From the NCBI RefSeq assembly GCF_030070105.1, contig NZ_JASJOO010000003.1, positions 233,155 through 297,154 of the forward strand: a DNA stretch of 64,000 nucleotides, in the 5' to 3' direction. Origin of the DNA: Bermanella sp. WJH001 (GTDB taxonomy: Bacteria > Pseudomonadota > Gammaproteobacteria > Pseudomonadales > Oceanobacteraceae). Positions 9,185 through 18,519 of this stretch are shown here, in pieces. Under the pieces are notes generated by a model, which did not search any database, was not told the origin of the DNA, and was given only the letters and a program-made list of their open reading frames with translations. Each line of letters begins with the position of its first letter. Position 1 is the first letter of the stretch. A program made the translations under genes and the position numbers.

Positions 9185-9958
9185 ATGCCGTTCAGAGCTG
9201 GGCTATATCTGATTGCACTGCTATTAACAGGTTGCAGCATCTGGCCCGATCAGGCACACAGAGCCCTTTCGGCTCAGGTAATTGAATCCATCGTGAGTGA
9301 ACACTGCGCTGTCAATACGACCCTCAATACATCTGCACAAGAACAGCAGCAAGCTTTACTGGCGCAAATTCAAGCGCAACTCAATATGCTCACAGCGGCC
9401 ACACCAGGCTTTAGCAATGCTCATTGTGCACCAGTTGAACACACTAGTGCTGCCAATCATGAGTTTGAAGGCAAAGTGGTTGTAGGGGCCAATGAATGGA
9501 TTTACCTTTCCCCCCCTGGGCATCATTATCAGGCTCGTATCGATAGTGGCGCAGCCACATCGTCTTTAAGTGCAATGAATGTTGAATATTTTGAGCGCAA
9601 TGGCAAACGCTGGGTACGCTTTGCCCTGCAACACGATGACGAAACCAACGCCATTGATATTGAGGCGAAAGTAATCCGCCATGTTTTGATCCGCCAAGCC
9701 TCCAGTGCTGAACCTGAACGCCGCCCGGTGATCTCCCTAACGGTTAACATGGGTCACAACTTACGTTATGACACAGAATTTACTCTCACTAACCGCTCAC
9801 AAATGACGTACCCCATTTTGTTAGGCCGTGAATTTTTACGAGATGTGATTTTAATCGATGTAGCTCGTCAATTTATTCATCCAAAGTATGAGCCTCAAGA
9901 TATCAGCCTAAGCGAGTTACTTTCGCCCAACCAAGTTTCAAACTTGGAAAAGGACTAA
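9185..9958 (+). CDS. Lipoprotein with retropepsin-like aspartyl protease domain (annotated in databases as 'ATP-dependent zinc protease')
   Basis: A 257-residue protein with a lipoprotein signal (lipobox LLTGC) and then a domain of the family usually called 'putative ATP-dependent zinc protease'. The sequence shows ARIDSGAATSSL, the Asp-Ser-Gly motif of retropepsins, and later PILLGREFLRD, the second conserved strand; no zinc HExxH motif is present. It is thus more likely an envelope aspartyl protease or peptide-binding fold. It is followed after 3 nt by the 7TM protein and then by the ATP-grasp ligase, with which this family regularly co-occurs. A protease that removes or matures an amino-acid modification made by the ligase is a plausible inference. 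Confidence 0.78.
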   Translation: MPFRAGLYLIALLLTGCSIWPDQAHRALSAQVIESIVSEHCAVNTTLNTSAQEQQQALLAQIQAQLNMLTAATPGFSNAHCAPVEHTSAANHEFEGKVVVGANEWIYLSPPGHHYQARIDSGAATSSLSAMNVEYFERNGKRWVRFALQHDDETNAIDIEAKVIRHVLIRQASSAEPERRPVISLTVNMGHNLRYDTEFTLTNRSQMTYPILLGREFLRDVILIDVARQFIHPKYEPQDISLSELLSPNQVSNLEKD

Positions 9959-9961
9959 ACC

Positions 9962-11500
9962 ATGGGATTCAGTGGATTACCGGCGCGCTTTCCCTTCTTT
10001 TTGTTGGCAGGCACCTTATTTGTCATTGGGATCATGCTTATTTTACAGCGCCACTGGGTATACGAAGTGCCATTGTTTTACGGTGAAACCCAAACCATTT
10101 GGTCGGTGGAAGCAAAAATCGAATACAACGCACAAGACAAACCCGTCAGTGTGGTGATGTCACGCCCATCCAATCAAAAAGGATTTACCGTCTTAAAAGA
10201 ATCAGCGGCCTCACCTGGCTATGGTTTGAATTTTTTAGACGACACTCAACCCAAAGCGCAATGGACCATTCGAAATGCGAATGGCAAACAGGTGCTATTT
10301 TATCGCGCTGAAATTTTAGTAAGCGACTCAGAAGAAGATAAAAACATTCCCGCACCAAGTGTACCCTTCATCACATTGCCACAACCGTTTGATCATGCTG
10401 TCAGTAATATTTTGGCAAACGCTTATGGTACTTCGTCAGATAATTTTAGCTTTACCCGTGAATTACTAAAGCAATTTAATCAAGCCAGTACCAACCAAGA
10501 AATTGTTTTATTGCGCAATCACTATAACGAGCAATTACCTCAGCTGATTGTCAACATGCTGCACAAGGCAAAAATTCCGGCCAGTTTAATATATGGCTTA
10601 CAACTGCAAGACAGCCGTCGTCATCAAGATTTGATTCCGTTATTACGGGTCTGGAACGGTGAGCAGCATGAAATGTTTTTCTTTCCTGAAAGTCCTAATG
10701 ACAATTTTAAAATTAAAAAAAGTGCGCCACTTCTTTTATGGCAGCAAACGGGCGCGCCGGTGTTAGATCTCACCGGCGGCAAACAATCCAGTATTCATTT
10801 TTCTATGATCAAGCGAGAAGAATCTACCTTTGCCAATATCGCGCAGAATTTATCAAGCCAATACGATTTTTTAAATTTTTCTATTCATAGTTTGCCCATT
10901 GAAGAGCAAGCCATGTTTCAAACGATTTTACTGATTCCTATTGGTGCGCTGATTGTATGTCTGTTACGCATCATGGTGGGGATTCGCACCTCGGGAACAT
11001 TTATGCCGGTACTTATTGCACTGGCTTTTATTCAAACGTCATTAATCACCGGCTTAGTTGGTTTTTTACTGGTTGTGACCACCGGTTTATTTATCCGCAG
11101 TTATTTATCCCATTTAAATTTATTGTTAGTGGCTCGAATTACCGCGGTGATTATCTCTGTGATTGCCATCATCAGTGTATTTAGTGTACTGGCCTTTAAA
11201 TTAGGGTTAACCGAAGGTTTAAAAATCACGTTCTTCCCCATGATTATTTTATCGTGGACCATTGAGCGCATGTCTATTTTATGGGAAGAAGAAGGTGGTC
11301 GCGAAGTGATGATACAAGGTGGTGGCAGCCTATTAACCGCGGTTTTGGTTTATTGGGCCATGAACGATCCGTGGATTCGTCACATCACATTTAACTTTAT
11401 TGGCATTCAATTTATTGTGCTGTCATTGGTGTTATTGATTGGCTCTTATACCGGCTATCGTTTATTTGAGCTGTCTCGTTTTAAGGTGTTTAACAAATAA
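9962..11500 (+). CDS. Inactive transglutaminase domain fused to seven transmembrane helices
   Basis: A 512-residue membrane protein. An N-terminal helix (about 10-28) is followed by a large periplasmic region (about 30-325) with transglutaminase-like sequence (AYGTSSDNFSFTRELLKQFNQ, then MLHKAKIPASLIYGLQL) and no obvious catalytic Cys. About seven C-terminal helices (roughly 328-500) follow. This matches the family 'inactive transglutaminase fused to 7 transmembrane helices', known to be encoded beside an ATP-grasp amidoligase and a retropepsin-like protein, as here. The likely role is binding a peptide or glutamate-containing substrate at the membrane. The gene starts 3 nt after the previous one and is adjacent to the next, so the three are certainly cotranscribed. 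Confidence 0.82.
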   Translation: MGFSGLPARFPFFLLAGTLFVIGIMLILQRHWVYEVPLFYGETQTIWSVEAKIEYNAQDKPVSVVMSRPSNQKGFTVLKESAASPGYGLNFLDDTQPKAQWTIRNANGKQVLFYRAEILVSDSEEDKNIPAPSVPFITLPQPFDHAVSNILANAYGTSSDNFSFTRELLKQFNQASTNQEIVLLRNHYNEQLPQLIVNMLHKAKIPASLIYGLQLQDSRRHQDLIPLLRVWNGEQHEMFFFPESPNDNFKIKKSAPLLLWQQTGAPVLDLTGGKQSSIHFSMIKREESTFANIAQNLSSQYDFLNFSIHSLPIEEQAMFQTILLIPIGALIVCLLRIMVGIRTSGTFMPVLIALAFIQTSLITGLVGFLLVVTTGLFIRSYLSHLNLLLVARITAVIISVIAIISVFSVLAFKLGLTEGLKITFFPMIILSWTIERMSILWEEEGGREVMIQGGGSLLTAVLVYWAMNDPWIRHITFNFIGIQFIVLSLVLLIGSYTGYRLFELSRFKVFNK

Positions 11501-12472
11501 ATGTGGGCACTTCCTTGGCGTTTAAATCAATCGGGTATTTTAGGCATGAACAAGCGCAACATCGCTTACATTAGCCGACATAACCCAAGGCACTTATACC
11601 CGCTGGTTGATAACAAACTTAAAACTAAATTGCTTGCGCAAAAAGCAGGCATCACTACTCCCAACTTAATTGCCACCATAAAAAGCCAGCACGATGTATC
11701 GCAACTTGCCCAGTATCTACAAGGCTGCCAAGGTTTTGCGGTTAAACCGGCAAAAGGCAGTGGTGGCAAAGGCATTTTGGTATTAAATCGTCACGATGAT
11801 CAGCACTTTGTTAAAAACAACGGCAACCTGATTAGTGTGTTAGATTTGCAGCGACATATTTCTAATATTTTGTCTGGGCTGTATAGCTTAGGCGGTGCTC
11901 CTGACATGGCGATTATCGAAGAGCTGATTCAGTTTGACCCTCAATTTCATGGTTACTCATTTGAAGGGGTGCCGGATATTCGTGTGATTATTTTTAAAGG
12001 GTTTCCGGTCATGGCCATGATGCGTTTAGCCACTCGCGCATCCGATGGCAAAGCCAATTTACATCAAGGTGCCGTTGGTGTGGGACTAGACATTACAACA
12101 GGTAAACCGTTGCGCGCGGTGCAAAATGGTGAAAGTATTTTGCACCACCCAGATACTGGCCAAGACCTTTCAAAACTTCACATTGAGAATTGGCGCGAGC
12201 TATTGGTACTCGCCGCTAGTTGTTATGAAATGACAGGTTTGGGTTATCTCGGTGCGGACATGGTATTAGATTTAAATAAAGGCCCCATGTTATTAGAGCT
12301 AAATGCACGACCAGGTCTAACCATACAAGTGGCCAATGGCACGGGGCTATTACACAGGTTAAAGCCCATCGACCGCTTGAGTGCTTCAGAGCTGAATTAC
12401 AGCGCTGACAAACGGGTAAGCCTTGCGCAAACTTGGTTTGCTAGCAAACCCCTTGAAGAACTTGCCGTTTAA
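11501..12472 (+). CDS. Alpha-L-glutamate ligase-like ATP-grasp protein (RimK-related)
   Basis: A 323-residue ATP-grasp enzyme. The N-terminus (LNQSGILGMNKRNIAYISRHNPRRLYP-like) is typical of the RimK-like family. The glycine-rich ATP loop VKPAKGSGGKGI is present, and the Mg-binding end LLELNARPGL is intact. It would form an amide bond between an amino acid (often glutamate) and a protein or peptide carboxylate; the substrate is unknown. Its ATG immediately follows the stop codon of the 7TM gene. It completes the retropepsin-7TM-ATP-grasp cassette and converges with the acyltransferase gene. Confidence 0.85.
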   Translation: MWALPWRLNQSGILGMNKRNIAYISRHNPRHLYPLVDNKLKTKLLAQKAGITTPNLIATIKSQHDVSQLAQYLQGCQGFAVKPAKGSGGKGILVLNRHDDQHFVKNNGNLISVLDLQRHISNILSGLYSLGGAPDMAIIEELIQFDPQFHGYSFEGVPDIRVIIFKGFPVMAMMRLATRASDGKANLHQGAVGVGLDITTGKPLRAVQNGESILHHPDTGQDLSKLHIENWRELLVLAASCYEMTGLGYLGADMVLDLNKGPMLLELNARPGLTIQVANGTGLLHRLKPIDRLSASELNYSADKRVSLAQTWFASKPLEELAV

Positions 12473-13156
12473 TTAAAAAGGGGTGTGAGTATCAAGGCGT
12501 TTTTGCATATCCATCACCACTTGCTCACGAAAATCATGACCCGCCTCAAACGGTAAGCTATCTTTGTACGCTTGAATATCCATCATTTGTGCATTAGCAG
12601 TAATGGTTTTAAATACACTGGGAAACTTATCCCCAGGTGTATGGATATGATGCAAACCACCACAGTACACAAACAATACTTTGCCATGCTGCTTAACCTG
12701 TAAAATATCCGCCACACCACCACGAACCGTCATGGCATTGCCGTGTTTATCTAAACCGGTACTTCGTTTCATGCGCCCTTCGGGCAAAATAGCCACCAGC
12801 GTATCTTTGCTTACCAAGCTCATAAAGTGTTGCCAAGATTCGTCTTTTTTACGTGTAATAGGCACAAGTCCTGGAAGTAAACTGTGATATATGCGCCCCA
12901 CTATGGGCCTGTCATTGAGTGTAATATCCGCACCTGGGGCAATTAATTCACCACTTAAACGCCACAAAACCGACAAGGGACACGCGCCGATAAACAATGG
13001 CTCGTACAAACTGGTATGGTTTAAAAACACAATTAAGCGCACCTCTTTAAACTGCTTAAAGTTCTCATCACTTAACCAACGAATTTTAAAGCGATACAAC
13101 AGTTTGCATATCAGTTTAACGATACACAGGAGGATAAAACGGATAAGGCGAATCAT
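12473..13156 (-). CDS. PlsC-like lysophospholipid acyltransferase family protein
   Basis: A 227-residue membrane-associated acyltransferase. The catalytic motif is NHTSLYEP, so the usual HX4D is HX4E; the glycerol-phosphate-binding motif appears as LPEGRMKRS, and a VPITR-like block precedes it. An N-terminal hydrophobic helix (about 3-22) would anchor it. It probably transfers an acyl chain from acyl-ACP or acyl-CoA to a lysophospholipid-like acceptor. It is convergent with the ATP-grasp gene, with stop codons adjacent. The Asp-to-Glu change leaves activity uncertain though plausible. Confidence 0.7.
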   Translation of the reverse strand: MIRLIRFILLCIVKLICKLLYRFKIRWLSDENFKQFKEVRLIVFLNHTSLYEPLFIGACPLSVLWRLSGELIAPGADITLNDRPIVGRIYHSLLPGLVPITRKKDESWQHFMSLVSKDTLVAILPEGRMKRSTGLDKHGNAMTVRGGVADILQVKQHGKVLFVYCGGLHHIHTPGDKFPSVFKTITANAQMMDIQAYKDSLPFEAGHDFREQVVMDMQKRLDTHTPF

Positions 13157-13326
13157 AGGACTACTGCTTGATATTCGGATTTATTATTATTTTGAGCTTT
13201 GAAATTTGAGCCAAGGTTATACAGGCCAAGGTATAACTTGTCCATGTGAAAAGCACCCACACAACCCGTGTAGAGAAAGCCGTCCACAACCAGTATACTA
13301 GAGCCCATCTTCATGTGAGTAACACC

Positions 13327-13752
13327 ATGACTGCCATCGACTTTTATATTTTAGGCCATAGCGACGAACACGCACGTTTTAACTTCGCCTGTCGTTTAAG
13401 TGAAAAAGTCTATGGTGAAGGCCATCAAGTGTATATTCATGTGGAAAACGCTGAACAAGCACAGCGCTTAGACGACCTAATGTGGACCTATAAACCAGAA
13501 GCGTTCCTGCCCCACAATCTGGTGATGGATGAGCAACCTGCCCAAGTACAAATCGGCTGGCAAGATCACCCTGCTCACCACTTTGATGTGATGATCAACT
13601 TAAGCTCACCCCAGCCAACATTTTTTAGCCGCTTTGCTCGTGTGCTTGAAATTGTGATTCAAGATGAAGCCGTGTTAGCGCAAACAAGGCAACACTTTAG
13701 GTTTTATAAAGACCGCGGTTATGAAGTAACCCATCGGGATTTGCGTGGATAG
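13327..13752 (+). CDS. holC: DNA polymerase III subunit chi
   Basis: The chi subunit of the clamp-loader complex, which contacts SSB on lagging-strand DNA. The start at 13327 gives 141 residues beginning MTAIDFYILG, the usual HolC beginning; an upstream in-frame extension to 13246 is unlike the family. Conserved features include the ARFNFACRLSEKVYGEGHQVYI helix and the late INLS region. In most relatives holC sits between pepA and valS; here it keeps that order but with insertions on both sides. A bidirectional terminator follows at 13782. Confidence 0.88.
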   Translation: MTAIDFYILGHSDEHARFNFACRLSEKVYGEGHQVYIHVENAEQAQRLDDLMWTYKPEAFLPHNLVMDEQPAQVQIGWQDHPAHHFDVMINLSSPQPTFFSRFARVLEIVIQDEAVLAQTRQHFRFYKDRGYEVTHRDLRG

Positions 13753-13781
13753 GGGATTTCACGGTCAAAACATTATTAAAT

Positions 13782-13809
13782 AAAAAATCCCGCAAAGGCG
13801 GGATTTTTT
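13782..13809. terminator. Bidirectional intrinsic terminator after holC
   Basis: TCCCGC-aaag-GCGGGA stem (13788-13803) flanked by six A and six T residues; serves holC from the left and the lipoprotein gene from the right. Confidence 0.92.
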
Positions 13810-13828
13810 ATGGTGCAATGAAAAGCAA

Positions 13829-14641
13829 TTATTGAGCGGGTAGCTGGATATCGATATTACCAACTACCGTTATACTTTCATCAGAGCCACTAAAGCCAAC
13901 CTCTTCTGATAAATTACTACGGCGAACGACATTAAAACTTACATCATCACCCAAAAAAGTATCTAGGTAGATTCCCGCATCATAAAAATCTAATTCTATA
14001 TTTTTATCAGCGTCTGTGTATGAGAAAATCGAGGCTACATTGGAGTAGTAGTACTCTGAAGTATAGCTTGTATTGCCACCCTCTGAATCACCGTATACTC
14101 CTTTACCTTTCATCTGTTGGTAGCATGTAATGTCTCTTGTGGTAATGTCACCGTTACCTTTATTTGCCGTGACGGTACCAATTCGTTCAACACTATCACT
14201 AATTTTAATCATGGTTAAATTCAATTCAGTTTTATCGACTTCATCTGTACTGCTAGAGTCATCTAAATAAACCCCTGAGATCACGCCATTTTCAGTAATT
14301 GAGCCTTCAAAGAAACCAAAGCGAACCGCACTTCCCGTCACAAAAACAGATTCAGTAAAGTCACCATCACAGCTAGATTTTTTGTAACCCGTTTCGGATG
14401 AACCTGTTACTACAAAGTATTCTTTAATAACCAAAGACTCATCATCTTTAAAGTCATTATATGTGTACAAGTAAGAGCCTGAGCCTACAGCTACCCATGT
14501 ACCAGCATAAGAATCTAAATTGACATCTCGACCTTCATAATCTGACAAACTGTATTCTGAATTTGAAGAGCCAGCACCACCGCCACAACCCACTAACACC
14601 GCACTCGTCAATACTGAGGCTAAAACTGCTTTAAAAGCCAT
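13829..14641 (-). CDS. Putative lipoprotein of unknown function
   Basis: About 270 residues with a lipoprotein signal (VLVGC lipobox, then GGGAGSSN, a flexible linker). The mature part is rich in Ser, Asp and Tyr with beta-strand-like alternation; no domain is recognised. Two starts are possible (14647 and 14641); the second gives an AAGGA site 8 nt upstream and was preferred. It is divergent from valS, with about 200 bp between the two. Probably species-restricted. Confidence 0.65.
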   Translation of the reverse strand: MAFKAVLASVLTSAVLVGCGGGAGSSNSEYSLSDYEGRDVNLDSYAGTWVAVGSGSYLYTYNDFKDDESLVIKEYFVVTGSSETGYKKSSCDGDFTESVFVTGSAVRFGFFEGSITENGVISGVYLDDSSSTDEVDKTELNLTMIKISDSVERIGTVTANKGNGDITTRDITCYQQMKGKGVYGDSEGGNTSYTSEYYYSNVASIFSYTDADKNIELDFYDAGIYLDTFLGDDVSFNVVRRSNLSEEVGFSGSDESITVVGNIDIQLPAQ

Positions 14642-14844
14642 TTCCATTTTCCTTGTTCACCTTAAGTTAGGAGCAGCATTATGATCATTGAAGAGGGGCG
14701 GTCAAGGTCTGCCAGCCCAGACTTTGATCCATGTAACAGACGTGCTCTTTCAGCTCTGCCCGCAGCACCTACTATCCACCCGCAAAAACCGCTATAATCA
14801 CCGCCATTTTTCAGCTTTAAAGTCGGTGAATAACAGCCATGGCC

Positions 14845-17721
14845 ATGGATAAAACCTACCAGCCCCACGCAATCGAGCAATCTTGGTACAAAACCTGGGA
14901 AGAAAAGGGCTATTTCGCCCCCCAAGGTGGCGATGAAAGCTACTGCATTATGATCCCGCCACCCAACGTCACGGGCTCTTTGCACATGGGTCACGGCTTT
15001 AACAATGCGGTGATGGACTGCATGATTCGCTACAACCGCATGCAAGGTAAAAACACCCTATGGCAGCCAGGTACCGACCACGCGGGCATCGCCACGCAAA
15101 TGGTGGTTGAACGCCAACTGGCCGCTCAAGGCATTGACCGTAAAGAGCTGGGCCGTGAAAAATTCCTAGAAAAAGTATGGGACTGGAAAGCCGAGTCCGG
15201 CGGTAACATCACCAACCAAATTCGCCGTTTAGGCTCATCGGTAGACTGGAGCCGCGAGCGCTTCACCATGGACGACGGCCTAAGCAAAGCCGTCGAAGAA
15301 GTGTTTGTGCGTCTTTATAAAGAAGACCTCATCTACCGCGGTAAGCGCCTTGTAAACTGGGACCCAAAACTGCATACAGCCATCTCTGATCTTGAAGTAG
15401 AAAACAAAGATAAAAAAGGCCACATGTGGCATTTCCGCTACCCACTTGCAGATGGCTTAACCACACAAGATGGTCGTAACTATATTGTGGTGGCCACTAC
15501 TCGCCCTGAAACCATGTTAGGTGATACCGGTGTGGCGGTGAACGCAGAAGACCCACGTTATAAAGATTTAATTGGCAAGTTCATTGAACTGCCATTGGTG
15601 GGTCGTCGTATTCCTATCGTGGCGGACGAACACGCCGACATGGAAAAAGGCACAGGTTGCGTAAAAATCACCCCAGCCCACGACTTTAACGATTACGAAG
15701 TGGGCAAGCGCAATAAACTGCCAATGATCAACATTCTTACCTTTAATGGTGAGATTCGCGCTGAAGCCGAAGTGTTCAATACCAACGGCGAAGCCAGTGA
15801 CGATTATTCAACGGCATTACCACAAGAATTTATTGGTCTTGAGCGCTTTGAAGCCCGTAAAGCCATCGTCGCTAAAATGGACGAACTGGGTTTACTGGAT
15901 GAAATCAAAGATCACGACCTAACCGTGCCTTACGGCGACCGCGGCGGCGTGGTAATCGAACCCATGCTCACCGACCAATGGTACGTGCGCATTGAAGAAC
16001 TAGCTAAACCTGCTATTGCTGCCGTCGAAAACGGCGACATCGAATTTGTGCCTAAGAGCTACGAAAACATGTACTACTCTTGGATGCGCGACATTCAAGA
16101 CTGGTGTATCTCTCGCCAACTTTGGTGGGGGCACCGCATCCCAGCTTGGTACGCAGATAACGGCGACGTATTTGTTGGTCGCAGCGAAGCGGAAGTACGC
16201 AAAGAAAATAATCTTGGTGACGACGTGAATCTTCGCCAAGACAACGACGTATTAGATACTTGGTTCAGCTCTGCCCTTTGGACGTTCTCAACTTTAGGTT
16301 GGCCTGAAAACACAGACGAGCTAAAAACCTTCCACCCAACCGATGTGTTGGTGACGGGTTTTGACATCATCTTCTTCTGGGTTGCCCGCATGATCATGAT
16401 GACCTTGAAGTTCACCGGTGAAGTGCCGTTCAAAAAGGTTTATGTACATGGCCTTGTGCGTGACCAAGAAGGCCAAAAGATGTCGAAGTCTAAGGGTAAC
16501 GTATTGGACCCACTAGACATCATCGACGGCATCGAGCTTGAAGAATTAGTGGCCAAACGCACCAGCGGCATGATGCAGCCACAAATGGCGGCAAAAATTG
16601 AAAAGCAAACTCGCAAACATTTCCCTGACGGCATTGCCGCCCACGGTACCGATGCCCTGCGCTTTACGTTTTTGTCATTGGCATCTACCGGTCGTGACGT
16701 GAAATTCGACATGAGCCGTTTAGAAGGTTACCGTAACTTCTGTAACAAGCTGTGGAACGCCACCCGTTTTGTGATGGAGTCTATTGGTCACACAGATGAA
16801 GCACCATTAAGCCAAGACGCCATTAGCGACTTAAATAATGGTGAGGTGGATTTATCGTTAGCCGACCGTTGGATTATTTCGCGCTTACAACAAGCAGAAA
16901 AAGAAATCATTCACGCATTGGATGACTTCCGTTTTGATCACGCGGCAAAATCGTTATACGAATTTGTGTGGGACGAATACTGCGCTTGGTATCTAGAGCT
17001 TTCTAAGCCGGTACTGTGGAGCGATGAATCCACTGACGCACAAAAACGTGCGGCTCGTCGTACTTTGGTTGAAGTATTAGAAACCATTTTACGTTTGGCT
17101 CACCCAATGATGCCTTACATCACAGAAGAGATTTGGCAAACACTGGCACCCATTGCTGGCACCACTGGCCTTTCACAAAACGGCGAAACCATCATGCTGG
17201 CCCAGTACCCTAAATTTGATGAAAGCAAGGTCGACGCGCAAGCCGAAACCGATATCGAATGGTTAAAAGGTGTGATCACAGGTATTCGTAATATTCGTGC
17301 GGACCTTGGCATTGGACCTGGCAAACCGGTTAAGTGTTTATTTAAAAACGGCAGCGCCGATGATCAACGCCGTTTAAACGCCAATACTAACTTCTTAAAA
17401 GCCATGGCAAAATTAGAAGACATTACTTGGTTAAACGACGGCGAAAAAGCCCCACTATCCTCAACCGCGTTAGTTGGAAAAATGGAAGTACTGATTCCAA
17501 TGGCCGGTAACATTGATGCCGCTGCGGAAATCAATCGCTTAAGCAAAGCCCTTGAGAAAAACCAAAAAGAGCTAGACCGTGTGGCCGGTAAACTGCAAAA
17601 CCCTAAGTTTACTGACAAAGCACCTGCTGATGTCATCGAAAAAGAAAAAGCCAAACTGGCTGAATTTGAAGATGCCGCAGCTAAGTTGTCTGAGCAGTTA
17701 GAAGCGATTAAAGCGCTTTAG
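14845..17721 (+). CDS. valS: Valyl-tRNA synthetase
   Basis: Charges tRNA-Val with valine and edits mischarged threonine. Class I motifs are intact: [15 protein letters not shown] (HIGH region) and [10 protein letters not shown] (KMSKS). The CP1 editing region with [15 protein letters not shown], the anticodon-binding domain, and a C-terminal coiled coil (from about residue 890) are all present. The product is about 958 residues (E. coli 951). The start at 14845 (MDKTYQP) aligns with E. coli MEKTYNP; an ATG six bases earlier is equally possible and neither has a good ribosome-binding site. A TATAAT at 14793-14798 may be its -10 element. The stop codon is embedded in the first unit of a heptamer repeat. 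Confidence 0.97.
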   Translation: MDKTYQPHAIEQSWYKTWEEKGYFAPQGGDESYCIMIPPPNVTGSLHMGHGFNNAVMDCMIRYNRMQGKNTLWQPGTDHAGIATQMVVERQLAAQGIDRKELGREKFLEKVWDWKAESGGNITNQIRRLGSSVDWSRERFTMDDGLSKAVEEVFVRLYKEDLIYRGKRLVNWDPKLHTAISDLEVENKDKKGHMWHFRYPLADGLTTQDGRNYIVVATTRPETMLGDTGVAVNAEDPRYKDLIGKFIELPLVGRRIPIVADEHADMEKGTGCVKITPAHDFNDYEVGKRNKLPMINILTFNGEIRAEAEVFNTNGEASDDYSTALPQEFIGLERFEARKAIVAKMDELGLLDEIKDHDLTVPYGDRGGVVIEPMLTDQWYVRIEELAKPAIAAVENGDIEFVPKSYENMYYSWMRDIQDWCISRQLWWGHRIPAWYADNGDVFVGRSEAEVRKENNLGDDVNLRQDNDVLDTWFSSALWTFSTLGWPENTDELKTFHPTDVLVTGFDIIFFWVARMIMMTLKFTGEVPFKKVYVHGLVRDQEGQKMSKSKGNVLDPLDIIDGIELEELVAKRTSGMMQPQMAAKIEKQTRKHFPDGIAAHGTDALRFTFLSLASTGRDVKFDMSRLEGYRNFCNKLWNATRFVMESIGHTDEAPLSQDAISDLNNGEVDLSLADRWIISRLQQAEKEIIHALDDFRFDHAAKSLYEFVWDEYCAWYLELSKPVLWSDESTDAQKRAARRTLVEVLETILRLAHPMMPYITEEIWQTLAPIAGTTGLSQNGETIMLAQYPKFDESKVDAQAETDIEWLKGVITGIRNIRADLGIGPGKPVKCLFKNGSADDQRRLNANTNFLKAMAKLEDITWLNDGEKAPLSSTALVGKMEVLIPMAGNIDAAAEINRLSKALEKNQKELDRVAGKLQNPKFTDKAPADVIEKEKAKLAEFEDAAAKLSEQLEAIKAL

Positions 17722-17786
17722 ACGTTAGACGTTAGACGTTAGACGTTAGACGTTAGACGTTAGACGTTAGACGTTAGACGTTAGAC
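17718..17786 (+). repeat. Perfect 7-bp tandem repeat (ttagacg)n overlapping the valS stop codon
   Basis: 69 bases of uninterrupted ttagacg units, 9.9 copies, with no mismatch. The first unit contains the last base of the valS sense codons and its TAG stop. It ends 7 bp before the valS terminator. Such a perfect array is prone to copy-number change by slippage; since it lies after the stop it cannot alter the ValS frame unless the stop itself is lost. Confidence 0.97.
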
Positions 17787-17793
17787 AATAATG

Positions 17794-17825
17794 AGCCGCT
17801 TGTGGGTAACCACAAGCGGCTTTTT
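17794..17825 (+). terminator. Intrinsic terminator of valS
   Basis: AGCCGCTTGTGG-gtaa-CCACAAGCGGCT 12-bp perfect stem followed by TTTTT. Beyond it, a further small hairpin CCCGCA-tc-TGCGGG lies at 17881-17894; nothing else was recognised between 17826 and 18035. Confidence 0.95.
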
Positions 17826-18035
17826 GTTTTATGCATACACCATCAACGGCTACGTCAGGTTGAGCCATATTCTGTACGATCCCGCATCTGCGGGTGAATA
17901 AATGTCGATTCTCTCGCTGCACCCTAATTGCTTTCAACTCATGCAAAAGTGGGAATTCATTCCTTATATTTAAGGCACTGCTTTATTTTTAAAACCCAGA
18001 CTATTTAAATAACAAGAAACATCCAAGGATTGGTT

Positions 18036-18518
18036 ATGTTAGTTCGAGTTTTATTACTTTGTCTTTTCACGTATCAAGTGCAAGCTGAGTTATATCGCTG
18101 CACTAGCGCTAATGGCAAGATCCAATACACCGATCAACCCTGTCCAGAGTCTGGCGCTTCTTATCAGCCAAAAGCTGTCATGACCAATTATAAAACCATC
18201 AAACCCTTTAAGATTCACTCAAAAAAATCATCCACTCGCCCTAAGACTCAAAATCAACCATGTCCATTTTTTAGCAGTACTGAACTTAGAAACTTAAGAG
18301 TCAAAGGTGAGTTTAAAAAAGGATTAACCACTAAAGATATTGAAAAACGACTAGGTAAGGCCGATGACATTCGTCATGATAATGACAAAAGCATTTGGCA
18401 ATATCACAACAAAAATGTGAAACGTCTATTTCGTTTTAAGCATAATTGCCTAACGGGATGGAAAGAAAAGTGGAGTAAAAACGTGAGTAAAGTTAATAAA
18501 ATGCGAGAGAGTAAATAA
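18036..18518 (+). CDS. Secreted DUF4124-type protein
   Basis: A 160-residue exported protein. The signal peptide is short (MLVRVLLLCLFTYQVQA), then ELYRCTSANGKIQYTDQPCP, which is the DUF4124 pattern with two conserved Cys. The C-terminal half (GLTTKDIEKRLGKADDIRHD) resembles the SmpA/BamE-type fold that begins with a small helix and a G-x-P/A-D turn. The ATG at 18036 has AAGGA 6 nt upstream; an in-frame TTG at 18030 was rejected. An AACAAGAAAC stretch at 18011-18020, just before the ribosome-binding site, fits the AAnAAnAA pattern of Hfq/Crc targets, but one match is weak evidence. Function unknown. Confidence 0.75.
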   Translation: MLVRVLLLCLFTYQVQAELYRCTSANGKIQYTDQPCPESGASYQPKAVMTNYKTIKPFKIHSKKSSTRPKTQNQPCPFFSSTELRNLRVKGEFKKGLTTKDIEKRLGKADDIRHDNDKSIWQYHNKNVKRLFRFKHNCLTGWKEKWSKNVSKVNKMRESK

Positions 18519-18519
18519 C

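Noticed and set aside
9185-9958. Zinc metalloprotease, as the family name implies
   Set aside because: No HExxH or other zinc motif; the DSGA motif points to a retropepsin-like fold.
16000-16712. Several open frames antisense to valS
   Set aside because: They mirror the codon structure of valS, lack ribosome-binding sites and show no family similarity.
17881-17894. CCCGCA-tc-TGCGGG palindrome as a terminator
   Set aside because: Loop of 2 nt is too small, no T-run follows, and valS is already terminated at 17794-17825.
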